Of a stretch of DNA of 64,000 bases, positions 7,783 to 16,542 are shown piece after piece. The position numbers were made by a program, and so were the translations under genes. The DNA is taken from positions 1 through 64,000 of the forward strand of contig NZ_BMEY01000020.1 in the NCBI RefSeq assembly GCF_014637405.1. The letters are read 5' to 3'. Positions within the stretch are counted from its first letter, which is position 1; every line of letters begins with the position of its first letter. The notes beneath the pieces were generated by a model that ran no database searches, had not been told where the DNA came from, and worked only from the letters and a program-made list of their open reading frames with translations. Source of the stretch: Ornithinibacillus halotolerans (GTDB lineage: Bacteria > Bacillota > Bacilli > Bacillales > Amphibacillaceae).

Positions 7783-9000
7783 ATGTTTTATTATCAATAT
7801 TATTTTCCACAGTTTGTCCCCGTACAATATTACGGGCAACCATTGTATCAAGATATGAGGCAACAACAAAGTGTTCAGGAGATTTTACAAACGATTCGGA
7901 CACAACATAGTGATCTATACGATCAATTTGAGGATGCTGGTGTGAATCGTCAAATTACCGAATATGTATTTTTCTTTGTTGTGAATTATGTGGTGAATCA
8001 AGCGGATACAAACCAAAATGCCAATCAAATCTATAACCAGTTTCAAAGACAAGTTCCTTGGTTTAATTTATTATTTAACCAATTAAATGTTCCCCAAAAC
8101 ACTGTAGATCGTGTATTAAGAAGATTAATTCAAATTACCTTAGGCATTCTGACTGGTGGTGGAGGGCAACCTCAGCCAGGACCAGGTCAAGTTTGGGCAA
8201 ATTGGGAAGACTTAGGTGGTGTACTTACATCGGCCCCAACTGTATCATCTTGGCAAGCTAACCGACTCGATGTATTCGGAAGAGGAACAGATAATGCTCT
8301 TTACCACAAGTGGTGGGATGGTTCTCGATGGCACGATTGGGAGAATCTTGGCGGTGTGTTAACAAGCCCTCCTGGAGCAGTTTCATGGGGACCTAATCGA
8401 ATTGACGTCTTTGTACGTGGAACAGATAATGCACTTTATCATAAATGGTGGGATGGAACACGATGGAATGATTGGGAAAGCCTTGGTGGCGTATTAACAA
8501 GTGGCCCAGCAGCGTCATCTCGTCGTTCGAATCAATTAGATGTGTTTGTCAGAGGAACCGGAAATCGACTATATAAACGAACTTGGAACGGATCTCGTTG
8601 GGAAGAATGGGAAGACCTTGGGGGAAATCTCAATTCCGAACCAGCTGCAGTCTCTTGGGGCCCAAATCGCATCGATGTCTTTGCTCGCGGACAAAATAAT
8701 CAATTAATTCATAAATGGTGGAATGGATCTCGATGGAGTAATTGGGAAAACCTTGGGGGAGCATTAACAAGTGCTCCAACTGTTTCCTCTCGCCGCAACA
8801 ATCAATTAGATGTTTTTGTTCGTGGAACAGGAAATCGATTATTTAAACGCACATGGAATGGATCTCGTTGGGAAAATTGGGAGAATCTTGGTGGCTCTTT
8901 AACCTCTGCACCTGCAGCAGTTTCCTGGGGGCCAAATCGAATTGATGTATTTGCAAGAGGACAAAATCAATCTTTAATCCATACTTGGTGGGGTAGATAA
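7783..9000 (+). CDS. beta-propeller repeat protein (DUF346/PLL-like lectin repeats)
   Basis: A protein of 405 residues. The first ~135 residues are Tyr/Gln-rich (YYQYYFPQF) with several helices and end in a Gly/Pro linker GGGGQPQPGPG. Then follow six tandem ~45-residue repeats, each with W-x-x-LGG-x-L-x-S-x-P, then R/Q-L/I-DVF-x-RG and HKWW or KRTW plus NGSRW. Repeats of this type (DUF346, related to the PLL lectin) form beta-propellers that bind sugars. Odd- and even-numbered repeats after the second differ (RRSNQLDVF versus WGPNRIDVF), suggesting duplication in pairs. No signal peptide is seen. ATG 7783 is favoured because GGAGGG abuts the ATG at 7777. A spore-surface role is possible but unproven. 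Confidence 0.75.
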   Translation: MFYYQYYFPQFVPVQYYGQPLYQDMRQQQSVQEILQTIRTQHSDLYDQFEDAGVNRQITEYVFFFVVNYVVNQADTNQNANQIYNQFQRQVPWFNLLFNQLNVPQNTVDRVLRRLIQITLGILTGGGGQPQPGPGQVWANWEDLGGVLTSAPTVSSWQANRLDVFGRGTDNALYHKWWDGSRWHDWENLGGVLTSPPGAVSWGPNRIDVFVRGTDNALYHKWWDGTRWNDWESLGGVLTSGPAASSRRSNQLDVFVRGTGNRLYKRTWNGSRWEEWEDLGGNLNSEPAAVSWGPNRIDVFARGQNNQLIHKWWNGSRWSNWENLGGALTSAPTVSSRRNNQLDVFVRGTGNRLFKRTWNGSRWENWENLGGSLTSAPAAVSWGPNRIDVFARGQNQSLIHTWWGR

Positions 9001-9019
9001 TTCTAAAGCACTAACTTTT

Positions 9020-9058
9020 AATGAGGTACAAATTCACCTTGTACCTCATTTTGTTTTT
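9020..9058 (+). terminator. terminator of propeller gene
   Basis: AATGAGGTACA pairs perfectly with TGTACCTCATT and is followed by TTGTTTTTGT. Confidence 0.85.
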
Positions 9059-9066
9059 GTTATAAT
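9039..9066 (+). promoter_or_regulatory. candidate sigma-A promoter of amino acid permease
   Basis: TTGTAC (9039-9044), a 16-bp spacer and TATAAT (9061-9066). The -35 lies inside the preceding terminator stem. Confidence 0.45.
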
Positions 9067-9147
9067 GAAAAGATGTTTTTCTATGAGAGAGATTAGAAAA
9101 AGTACATAAACTACATTTATACTACTAAGAACAAAAGAGGTTATATT

Positions 9148-10545
9148 GTGAATAAACTTAGAAAAAAAGGCATCAATGATATGCTTCAACACACAGAAGG
9201 CAACCAACTTAAACGAACATTAGGAGCATTTGATTTAATCATGCTTGGAGTCGGTGCCATTATTGGAACAGGGATATTTATTCTGCCAGGGACAGTTGCT
9301 GCATTACATGCAGGACCTGGAATAATTTTCTCATTCATTATTGCAGCTTTTGTTTGTTCCTTAGCAGCGATGTGTTATTCCGAATTTGCCTCTTCCATTC
9401 CGATTACAGGAAGTGCGTATACATATAGTTATACAGTTTTTGGAGAAGTAATTGCATGGATTGTTGCATGGGCATTAGTACTGGAGTATGGTCTTGCAGC
9501 CGCTTCAGTAGCAACTGGTTGGTCAGCTTATTTTGTATCCTTGTTAGAGGGATTTAACTTAATGATACCAAAGGCATTTACAGGATCGTTTCAACCGGAA
9601 GAGGGTACCTATATCAATCTCCCTGCTATTATTATTATTTTATTACTAGCTCATTTACTTTCTTATGGGTTACAAGAGTCGAACCGATTAAATAGAATTA
9701 TGGTTTTCATTAAAGTAAGTGTAATTTTGCTATTTATTATTGTTGGTCTTTTCTATGTGAAACCGGTCAACTGGACTCCTTTTATACCGTTTGGTTGGGA
9801 AGGGGTTCTTGCAGGAGCTGCCCTTGTCTTTTTCGCCTATCTTGGATTTGATGCGGTTTCCTCTGCAGCAGAAGAGGTTAAAAATCCACAAAAGACAATG
9901 CCAATTGGAATTATTGGTTCTTTGTTTATCTGTACTGCGTTATATGTAACGGTTTCCCTTGTCCTAACAGGAATGGTTCCTTTTACGAATCTAAATGTAA
10001 GTGATCCAGTAAGTTTCGCAATGGAAATGGTCAATCAAGACTGGATAGCTGGGTTTATCTCTTTAGGGGCAATTACTGGTATGATTACAGTTATTCTCGT
10101 TCTACTTTACGGAGGTACAAGACTACTATTTGCACTTGGTCGTGACCAATTATTGCCAAAAAAGATGGCCCGCTTAAATAAGAAAAATTCGCCAGTAATT
10201 AGCACATGGATCTTTGCCATATTAATAGCCCTCTGTGCTGGGTTTCTACCATTATCCAAGCTTGCTGAAATGACGAACATGGGAACACTTCTAGCTTTTT
10301 CTATCGTTTCTGTTGGCATTATTTTCTTGAGAAAAGACAAACAACTTCCTGAGGGTGGATTTAAGGTTCCGCTATTTCCATTAGTACCAATTGCATCATT
10401 TTTATCTTGTATCTTTTTAATTACTCAATTATCTACTGATACATTAATTGCATCTGCGATATGGTTTTTAGTTGGATTAGCATTCTACAGCTTTTATGGA
10501 AGAAAACATAGTTTAATGAATCCAAAAACGCACAGTAAATCTTAA
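9148..10545 (+). CDS. APC family amino acid permease (YfnA-like)
   Basis: A 465-residue permease with twelve predicted membrane segments. The family hallmark GVGAIIGTGIFILPG is near residue 36, and FFAYLGFDAVSSAAEEVKNP near 230 is the conserved APC/CAT motif. It is very similar in plan to B. subtilis YfnA, a cationic or neutral amino acid transporter. The start is GTG with AAGAGG 7 bp upstream. Transcribed alone, with a strong terminator whose stem begins inside the last codons. Confidence 0.88.
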   Translation: MNKLRKKGINDMLQHTEGNQLKRTLGAFDLIMLGVGAIIGTGIFILPGTVAALHAGPGIIFSFIIAAFVCSLAAMCYSEFASSIPITGSAYTYSYTVFGEVIAWIVAWALVLEYGLAAASVATGWSAYFVSLLEGFNLMIPKAFTGSFQPEEGTYINLPAIIIILLLAHLLSYGLQESNRLNRIMVFIKVSVILLFIIVGLFYVKPVNWTPFIPFGWEGVLAGAALVFFAYLGFDAVSSAAEEVKNPQKTMPIGIIGSLFICTALYVTVSLVLTGMVPFTNLNVSDPVSFAMEMVNQDWIAGFISLGAITGMITVILVLLYGGTRLLFALGRDQLLPKKMARLNKKNSPVISTWIFAILIALCAGFLPLSKLAEMTNMGTLLAFSIVSVGIIFLRKDKQLPEGGFKVPLFPLVPIASFLSCIFLITQLSTDTLIASAIWFLVGLAFYSFYGRKHSLMNPKTHSKS

Positions 10546-10567
10546 GATCTACTGTGCGTTTTTGTTT
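10527..10567 (+). terminator. bidirectional terminator, permease / tyrosine phosphatase
   Basis: AACGCACAGTA pairs with TACTGTGCGTT, with T-rich ends on both strands. The permease stop codon lies in the loop. Confidence 0.85.
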
Positions 10568-11339
10568 ATACTAATAAATGGCTTCGAAGTGTATTTAGGT
10601 CCTGCTCTGTTAACCCTATTCCATTTAGCAAGTATGATTCAACACTTCCATATTTCTTCTCCACCTCTTCAAAGAATGCACGAATGTAGTCTAAACGTGC
10701 CTCATACATCGCCTTGACAATTTCTTTATCAATAAAATCTGGCATAGTATAACCAATCTCATAAAACCCTTTCTGTATTTCATCAAATGATTCGTTTGTA
10801 TATAAATAATCTTTTTCAATTAATTCACGTGAAACACCTAGTGCACTTAAGATGAGTGCTGCAACAGCACCAGTTCTATCTTTTCCAGCCATACAATGGA
10901 AAAGCATCGGTTCACCTGGATCATTTAATATAACACGGAATACCCGTTCAAATCCACTTGTGTTAGCAACCATTTCACGATTCAAGTTTAAAAGCAATTC
11001 CCCCGGCTTACTATTTATTAACTTCCCAACAAACTGGTCAATCTCGCCAGGCTGTTTTACTACACCTTCATCATCAATCATTGAAATATGATTCCACTTC
11101 ACACCATCAATATCAGGATCAGGATGTTTACTCACTTCATCATTATCCCGTAAGTCACAAATATTTTTGATACCAAGTTCTTTAATTACGTCTAAATCTC
11201 GCTCAGTTAATCTACTCAAGTTGCCGGAACGATATAGCACCCCACTCTTTACATGTTTACCATCAGTAGTTTCATAGCCACCAAGTTCCCTAAAGTTGAA
11301 AGTACCCTCTAAAGTAATTTCACGAGTTAAATTTTTCAT
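10566..11339 (-). CDS. protein-tyrosine phosphatase family protein
   Basis: A 257-residue phosphatase of the Y_phosphatase3/LipA type. The catalytic loop HCMAGKDRTG carries the nucleophile Cys and the Arg. N-terminal NFRELGGYETTDGK and YRSGNLSRLT are characteristic of this family, which dephosphorylates phosphotyrosine and sometimes phosphoinositides. It has no signal peptide, so is likely cytosolic. Spacing to the upstream repeat array leaves it monocistronic. Confidence 0.88.
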   Translation of the reverse strand: MKNLTREITLEGTFNFRELGGYETTDGKHVKSGVLYRSGNLSRLTERDLDVIKELGIKNICDLRDNDEVSKHPDPDIDGVKWNHISMIDDEGVVKQPGEIDQFVGKLINSKPGELLLNLNREMVANTSGFERVFRVILNDPGEPMLFHCMAGKDRTGAVAALILSALGVSRELIEKDYLYTNESFDEIQKGFYEIGYTMPDFIDKEIVKAMYEARLDYIRAFFEEVEKKYGSVESYLLNGIGLTEQDLNTLRSHLLV

Positions 11340-11466
11340 TTATCATTCTCTCCTAGTTCGTACTGTTTTCCTTTAATGATACGATACATTCTAGTGGCAA
11401 GCCAAGAAAAGAGTGGATTGACTGCATATTAAATGGAAATCATCTTAGACTAATTGAGGAGGGATA

Positions 11467-11590
11467 GCTAGATTTGGGATAGAAGCTAAAGTTTGGGTGG
11501 AAGTTGCTAAAGTTTGGTGTAAAGTTGCTAAAGTTTGGCTGAAAGTTGCTAAAGTTTCACTAAAACTGGCTAAAGATTATGTCAACCAGT
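11467..11590 (+). repeat. 21-bp periodic repeat array (GCTAAAG), copy 1
   Basis: GCTAAAG occurs at 11485, 11506, 11527, 11548 and 11569, exactly 21 bp apart, with a degenerate copy near 11467. A matching array at 48995 has the same period and the same terminal GCTAAAGATTATGT. The plus strand can be read as amphipathic heptads (VAKVWLK), but there is no start with a ribosome-binding site, and the second array has a stop. This fills most of the 320-bp gap between the phosphatase and the amidase. Confidence 0.85.
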
Positions 11591-11659
11591 AAAAATCACA
11601 CCATAATAAAAGCAAATCTAACCCAAAATCACCTCATTATCACCTGAAAGGAAAAGAAA

Positions 11660-12646
11660 ATGATGAAATTACGTTATATTTTACTGTTTTTCATTATATT
11701 TCTACTACCATCTTTCCAGATAGAGGCTAATAATCAACCTCCAAACATTTATGTCGTGCAACAAAATGACTCTTTGCCTCGTATTGCTGAAAAATACCGT
11801 ATTTCCGTGGAAGAATTAAAGCTGACGAATGGAATTCAGAGGGATACGGTAAATGCTGGGCAAAAATTGTGGGTACCATTTACGTATGAGGTAATGCATG
11901 GGGAAACGCTAGCGGAAATTGCAGCCAAATACCGCTCCACTCCAGAAATTATAAAACAAGTGAACCACCTTACTTCTAACCAACTTTACCCTGGACAACT
12001 GCTTAAAATTATGCCAAAACAGATGGTAATGAACGGTCAACATATTTTAATGACAAAAGAAGAATTTAAAGATTGGTTATTTAACCAACAAGTTACGCGA
12101 GAGGTCAATCTCATTCAACAGCATCACACTTGGAAACCATCGTATAGACATTTTAAAGGGAATAATCACTTTCAATTACTAAACAGTATGCAACAGTTTC
12201 ATAGGCAAACGATGAAATGGAATAACATCGCCCAGAACATTACTATCTTTCCTGATGGGAGAGTTGCTGTTTCACGGCCATTGAACGATGCACCGGAGGG
12301 AACGATTGGACCGATTGCGAATAGAAATGGGATTGCAATTGAAAATCTAGGGGACTTCGACATTGGTCAGGATCAAATGACAAAAGAACAAAAAGAAGCG
12401 ATTGTTTATGTTACAGCAGCACTAGCCCTGAAGTTTGATTTAGTCCCATCCATTGATACAATTACGTACCATCATTGGTGGCATTACAAGACGAAAGAAA
12501 GAGTATTAGATCATGGGAAAAGTTATGAAGTAAAATCTTGCCCTGGTACCAATTTCTTTGGTGGAAATTCAACAAAGAGTGCTAAGAAAAACCTCTATCC
12601 ACTTGTATTAGAGAAAATGAAGGAAATAAGGGACTCGACGCAATAA
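11660..12646 (+). CDS. secreted LysM N-acetylmuramoyl-L-alanine amidase
   Basis: A 328-residue protein with a Sec signal peptide (residues 1-24, MMKLRYILLFFIIFLLPSF). Two LysM domains follow, at about 31-73 (VQQNDSLPRIAEKYRIS) and 75-118 (VMHGETLAEIAAKYRS). The C-terminal amidase_2 domain has zinc-ligand candidates in QQHHTWKP and TYHHWWH and the motif KSCPGTNFFGG. It probably cuts the amide bond between muramic acid and L-Ala in peptidoglycan; it could act in wall turnover, sporulation or germination. The ATG at 11660 follows GAAAGG. It stands alone between the 21-bp repeats and a hairpin. Confidence 0.87.
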   Translation: MMKLRYILLFFIIFLLPSFQIEANNQPPNIYVVQQNDSLPRIAEKYRISVEELKLTNGIQRDTVNAGQKLWVPFTYEVMHGETLAEIAAKYRSTPEIIKQVNHLTSNQLYPGQLLKIMPKQMVMNGQHILMTKEEFKDWLFNQQVTREVNLIQQHHTWKPSYRHFKGNNHFQLLNSMQQFHRQTMKWNNIAQNITIFPDGRVAVSRPLNDAPEGTIGPIANRNGIAIENLGDFDIGQDQMTKEQKEAIVYVTAALALKFDLVPSIDTITYHHWWHYKTKERVLDHGKSYEVKSCPGTNFFGGNSTKSAKKNLYPLVLEKMKEIRDSTQ

Positions 12647-12649
12647 ATT

Positions 12650-12674
12650 ACACCCTCTGAATATCAGAGGGTGT
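12650..12674. terminator. hairpin between amidase and small lipoprotein
   Basis: ACACCCTCTGA pairs with TCAGAGGGTGT around a 2-to-4-nt loop between two convergent genes. The T-run is poor on both strands. Confidence 0.6.
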
Positions 12675-12679
12675 ATATG

Positions 12680-12835
12680 TTACTCATCATCTATTTCGCC
12701 ATCGCCAATTTCATCTTCTTCCTCGACATCAAGTTCTTCAATGTCTTCTCCTTCTTCAGGAAGTTCATCTTGACCACAAGCTGCCAAAGAAAAAGTCGGG
12801 ATAATTAAAAATAATGCTAACAAGAACTTCTTCAT
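12680..12835 (-). CDS. small acidic lipoprotein, 51 residues
   Basis: A short gene with a very good ribosome-binding site (AAAGGAGG, spacing suited to the ATG). The product has a lysine-led signal peptide MKKFLLALFLIIPTFSLAAC whose lipobox LAAC should be cleaved and lipidated at Cys20. The mature part is about 31 residues, almost all Glu, Asp, Gly and Ile. No family is recognised. It would be anchored outside the membrane as a strongly negative tail. It converges with the LysM amidase, sharing a hairpin. Confidence 0.75.
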   Translation of the reverse strand: MKKFLLALFLIIPTFSLAACGQDELPEEGEDIEELDVEEEDEIGDGEIDDE

Positions 12836-12894
12836 TTATTAGAAAACCTCCTTTACAGGTAGTGTTTTTCTAATATTCGTCGGAAGTATTCTTA

Positions 12895-13446
12895 TTATAC
12901 ATATCTTTTTAGTAATTCAACAAACTGATCAACGAAATGTTGTAAAAACTCCACTGTACTTTCATTCACAACTTCACCATTATCGTTTAATAATGTCGCA
13001 ACATTACTTATGTATGCTTCAGGTTGTTGTAATACAGGTACATTTAAACAAGTTAGCACTTGACGAATATGATGATTAGCACCAAATCCACCTAAGCCAC
13101 CTGGGGATTGACTTATAATTGCCGCTGGTTTTCCTCCCCATTTACTATCTGTTTTTGGACGAGAAGCTGTGTCCAGTGCATTCTTTAATACAGCTGGAAT
13201 AGAGCGATTATATTCTGGAGTGACAAATAAAAATGCATCACAAGCTGCAACCTTATCTCTGAATGTAACGACTTCAGCTGGAACATTACCTTTATCATCA
13301 AAATCTTGGTTATAGAACGGCAGGTGACCAATTCCTATTATTTCTGCATCATACCCAGCTGGAAATGTATTTACGACATGATTAGCTAACTTCTTTGAAA
13401 AAGATTCTTCACGTAGACTTCCTACAAATACACCAATTTTTGTCAT
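12895..13446 (-). CDS. NADPH-dependent FMN reductase
   Basis: About 183 residues with a flavodoxin-like fold. KIGVFVGSLREESFSKKL at the N-terminus binds the FMN phosphate, and PEYNRSIPAVLKNALD is the central motif. The family includes chromate, quinone and azo reductases; the physiological acceptor is unknown. ATG 13446 (MTKIG) is chosen because GAAAGGA lies 9 bp upstream, while the two earlier ATGs abut that site. A neighbouring catalase gene suggests oxidative stress, but they have separate signals. Confidence 0.85.
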   Translation of the reverse strand: MTKIGVFVGSLREESFSKKLANHVVNTFPAGYDAEIIGIGHLPFYNQDFDDKGNVPAEVVTFRDKVAACDAFLFVTPEYNRSIPAVLKNALDTASRPKTDSKWGGKPAAIISQSPGGLGGFGANHHIRQVLTCLNVPVLQQPEAYISNVATLLNDNGEVVNESTVEFLQHFVDQFVELLKRYV

Positions 13447-13519
13447 GTTCATCATTCCTTTCTCTTTTCATTTATTATCCATAATAACGAAAATTATTTC
13501 AAATCTTATTAATTAATAG

Positions 13520-13551
13520 AAAATAAAAAGGATCCCCTATGTAGAGGATCC
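13520..13551 (-). terminator. terminator of catalase gene
   Basis: On the minus strand GGATCCTC pairs with GGGGATCC and is followed by TTTTTATTTT. Confidence 0.85.
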
Positions 13552-13558
13552 AATAAAA

Positions 13559-15616
13559 TTATGTTCGATTCCAAAACCTTTGTTTTGCAATTGCTGCTAG
13601 AAATTCTTTCTCAAAGTTTGGATTGTTTGCAGCAAATACAACCCCCGCAAGATTATTCCCATCTACTTTTCGGATATAAGGACTTCCAGTTGTTGCGACA
13701 CCAATTGATTTATAGTATTTATATGCTACACGGACAAATTCCATAATATCTTGATTTAACTTCGCTTGATTTTCTCCCCTTCCACCAACTACGTATAGAG
13801 AATCATATAACACTGCATACTTCGTTAAGAATGTTTCATTTGCTTCAATTTGTGTACCATCACCACCAGTGACGACACCTAATTTTTCACTAATAATATC
13901 GTAAAATACTCCTTGTTGCTCAAACATATTCATAACACGTCTCACTTCAGCACCATTAAAACCATTACCTATAAGAATCCCCACTTTTTGTGTATAAGCA
14001 GAGTGAGGAGTATTTAACTGACTAATTGAGGGATAACTTCTAGATTCTGAAACATGATTGTTCTTAGGAGGTTCTACTCCTAATTGTTCAGCTAAATAAC
14101 AGGCCATACCCCGATCTACATTTGCCCACATTTCCACATTTTGCTGCCTGACGGATTTACTTTTCACATACTGTAGATGAAAGGTGAACGTTTCTAACAA
14201 ATCTTGCTTCTCTATATCGGAAATACTATTCCAGAAAAGTCGAGCTTGGGAGAAAAAGTCATTGAAAGAATCACTTGGTACTTCTCTCGTAATTCGCCCT
14301 TCCACCTTTTCAGGGAAACTAACAAAGCCCCCTTCTTCAAAAGTTGCTTCTTCAGGCGTATTGCCCGCAAGTGAGTTTTTATGATAATGAATATTATCCA
14401 CATCTATTCGATGTCGTAAATAACTTCTTCTAAGATTGTAATTGCGTTCTACAATTGGTTTATTAACTGGGAGATTTTCAAAGTTTGCGGAGTGATGTCG
14501 GTGAAGTTCAGTATCACGATAAGGAAATGCTCTACTTTGTAGAACAGGATCATTACTAAAGTCAATTCCCGGAACTAAGTTGGCAGGATCAAAGGCCGAT
14601 TGTTCTTCTTCAGCAAAAAAGTTATCAACTAATCGGTCCAGAGTCATCTTCCCAACAGGCTGTACTGGAATTACTTCTTCCGGCCAATGCTTCGTATCAT
14701 CTAATACATCAAATTCATATTTAAATTCATCTTCATAATCAATCAATTGCATGCCTAGCTCATACTCTGGGTAAGCACCCTTTTGAATGGCCTCTACGAT
14801 ATCCCTACGATGGAAATCTGGGTCAACGCCACCTATAATATTCGCTTCATCTAATAATAACGAATGCACTCCTAGCTTCGGTGTCCATTTAAAACGGACA
14901 AAAGTAGGATTTCCTTGTTCATTAATAAGTATAAACGTATTAATTGGCCAACCTGCCATCATCCGCCAACTTCTCGGGCGTCCACGCATAGACATTAGCC
15001 ACATCACCATATGTGCCGATTCTTGATTATTTGCTACATAATCCCAAAATTCATCATGTGCAGTTGTCGCTTGTGGAATATGGACTTTTGGATTAGGTTT
15101 TGCTGCATGGGTAACATCCATAAACTTCATGCCATCCGCTAAGATAAATACAGGGAATTGAAGTGCTAACATATCATAATTTCCTTCTTCCGTATAAAAC
15201 TTTGTCGCAAAACCACGGATATCTACCGCAGTATCTTTAGAACCTCTATTCCCGACAAAGTTTGAAAAACGAACAAATACGGAAGTCTGCCTGCCAGCCT
15301 CTCCTAGAAAGTGTGCTGCTGTTAAATGTTTCAATGATTTGTAGTTTTCAAATACACCATATACACCAAATCCTCTGGCATGAACCACTTTTTCTGGTAT
15401 TCGCTCCCTATCAAAATGAGACTGCTTTTTATAAAAATGGAAATCTTGCCATAAGCCCGGGCCACGCCTTCCAGCTCTTAACGTCGTTTGGTCGTTAGAA
15501 ACCTTTACACCAGTATCATCCGTCATTTTCTTGCCAGGACCAGTATTTTTTCTACGATACTTTTCTAGTTGCTCATCCTTTTTATCCATTGGACGTTTGT
15601 TCTTTTCATTATCCAT
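13559..15616 (-). CDS. large-subunit catalase, KatE type, with altered active site
   Basis: A 685-residue protein aligning over its whole length with clade 2 catalases such as B. subtilis KatE. Present are the catalytic His79 in VVHARGFGVYG, the haem-ligand Tyr366 in RAFPYRDT, the core RGFATKFYTEEGNYD, and the C-terminal flavodoxin-like domain from about residue 535. However, where active catalases have GNN-x-P, with the distal-pocket asparagine, this protein has ALQFP (151-155). The conserved HTF is NTF at 226-228, and the wall-pocket sequence RSWRMMAGW also differs. It may be a low-activity or repurposed haem protein. The ATG has AAGGAGG upstream. A long 5' region is present, but no clear sigma-B site was found. 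Confidence 0.85.
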   Translation of the reverse strand: MDNEKNKRPMDKKDEQLEKYRRKNTGPGKKMTDDTGVKVSNDQTTLRAGRRGPGLWQDFHFYKKQSHFDRERIPEKVVHARGFGVYGVFENYKSLKHLTAAHFLGEAGRQTSVFVRFSNFVGNRGSKDTAVDIRGFATKFYTEEGNYDMLALQFPVFILADGMKFMDVTHAAKPNPKVHIPQATTAHDEFWDYVANNQESAHMVMWLMSMRGRPRSWRMMAGWPINTFILINEQGNPTFVRFKWTPKLGVHSLLLDEANIIGGVDPDFHRRDIVEAIQKGAYPEYELGMQLIDYEDEFKYEFDVLDDTKHWPEEVIPVQPVGKMTLDRLVDNFFAEEEQSAFDPANLVPGIDFSNDPVLQSRAFPYRDTELHRHHSANFENLPVNKPIVERNYNLRRSYLRHRIDVDNIHYHKNSLAGNTPEEATFEEGGFVSFPEKVEGRITREVPSDSFNDFFSQARLFWNSISDIEKQDLLETFTFHLQYVKSKSVRQQNVEMWANVDRGMACYLAEQLGVEPPKNNHVSESRSYPSISQLNTPHSAYTQKVGILIGNGFNGAEVRRVMNMFEQQGVFYDIISEKLGVVTGGDGTQIEANETFLTKYAVLYDSLYVVGGRGENQAKLNQDIMEFVRVAYKYYKSIGVATTGSPYIRKVDGNNLAGVVFAANNPNFEKEFLAAIAKQRFWNRT

Positions 15617-15747
15617 TTCTTTGCGCCTCCTTGTTGTTAAATGAAAATAGAGCCCATTTCATTTGTATGTGAAGGAGGATAAAAAGATTATCGTTTTATA
15701 TAAAAAGGACTGATCGTCGCGGGGAGAACTGTGGGATGAAAAGAAGT

Positions 15748-15776
15748 CCAAGGTATAATGGTCTCATTACCCTTGG
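15748..15776 (-). terminator. hairpin at the 3' end of the HD-domain gene
   Basis: On the minus strand CCAAGGGTAATG pairs with CATTATACCTTGG, with a poor T-run. It overlaps the stop codon. Confidence 0.5.
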
Positions 15777-16303
15777 TGTTTTGTACTAATAGAGGAAAAA
15801 TAATGTTCAACCTTTTGATCAAGTTGTTGAATAAGTGCTAATTCTTCTCGATTATCGATATTACGGTAATGATGTAAATTTCCTGGTTGTTTGTCCATTT
15901 CATCTGCTAAATGAACAATTTTTTGTAATGGAGAAAATTGAAATTCACCTTGAGGAAGTGCTGAATCGGTATGAAATAAAATCGCGTGTGCAATCTCCTT
16001 GGCAGCATATTTATCCTCTCCTAAACGGACGAGGAGTTTATGTGCCCGTTCTGCTCCTTTTATAGGATGAATATCATATTCGCGATAAAGGTTATAATCC
16101 CATTCTCCGTCACTATACCACTCATAATGACCAATATCATGTAGAAATCCTGCCTTTGCTGCCCAATCTGGGTTAACTTCTTGCTTCACTGCTAAATCAA
16201 AGGCGTGATGAGCAACTGAAATCGCATGTGCCATCCCTGAACGTCTTACATATTTTTGTGTGATTGAATGATGATAAATGTCTGTTAATGTAACGTATCT
16301 CAT
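15767..16303 (-). CDS. HD domain metal-dependent phosphohydrolase
   Basis: About 178 residues. The HD signature is visible as AISVAHHAF, GFLHDIGHYEWY and a later HPIKGAE and LADEMD. The family hydrolyses phosphate esters or nucleotides; the substrate is unknown. ATG 16303 is preferred because AAGGGGAG is 6 bp upstream, and the GTG at 16309 abuts it. No operon partner; the next gene is divergent. Confidence 0.82.
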   Translation of the reverse strand: MRYVTLTDIYHHSITQKYVRRSGMAHAISVAHHAFDLAVKQEVNPDWAAKAGFLHDIGHYEWYSDGEWDYNLYREYDIHPIKGAERAHKLLVRLGEDKYAAKEIAHAILFHTDSALPQGEFQFSPLQKIVHLADEMDKQPGNLHHYRNIDNREELALIQQLDQKVEHYFSSISTKHQG

Positions 16304-16542
16304 GTACACTCCCCTTCCGATAGTTAAATTATCGATATATTATCATTTTTAATGATTGAAATCAATTAGAATTTTTAGGAAATACAACATCATCATGATA
16401 CACTGTCTGTATATTAAATGAAGGAGTCGATGAATTGATGGTAGTAGTTACTCCAGTTATTTGGATGAAACAGGAGGAGTAAATTGCAGAAAATATCCTC
16501 CTATACTTATACTATTATTCTTTTTCTTAGGAGGAACATACG

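Noticed and set aside
15617-15766. sigma-B promoter before the catalase gene
   Set aside because: No GTTTAA with a GGGTAT/GGGAAT box at correct spacing was found.
16438-16482. 14-codon frame MVVVTPVIWMKQEE before the methyltransferase
   Set aside because: AAGGAG lies 11 bp upstream, but the frame is too short and no conservation or attenuator was seen; kept only as a note.
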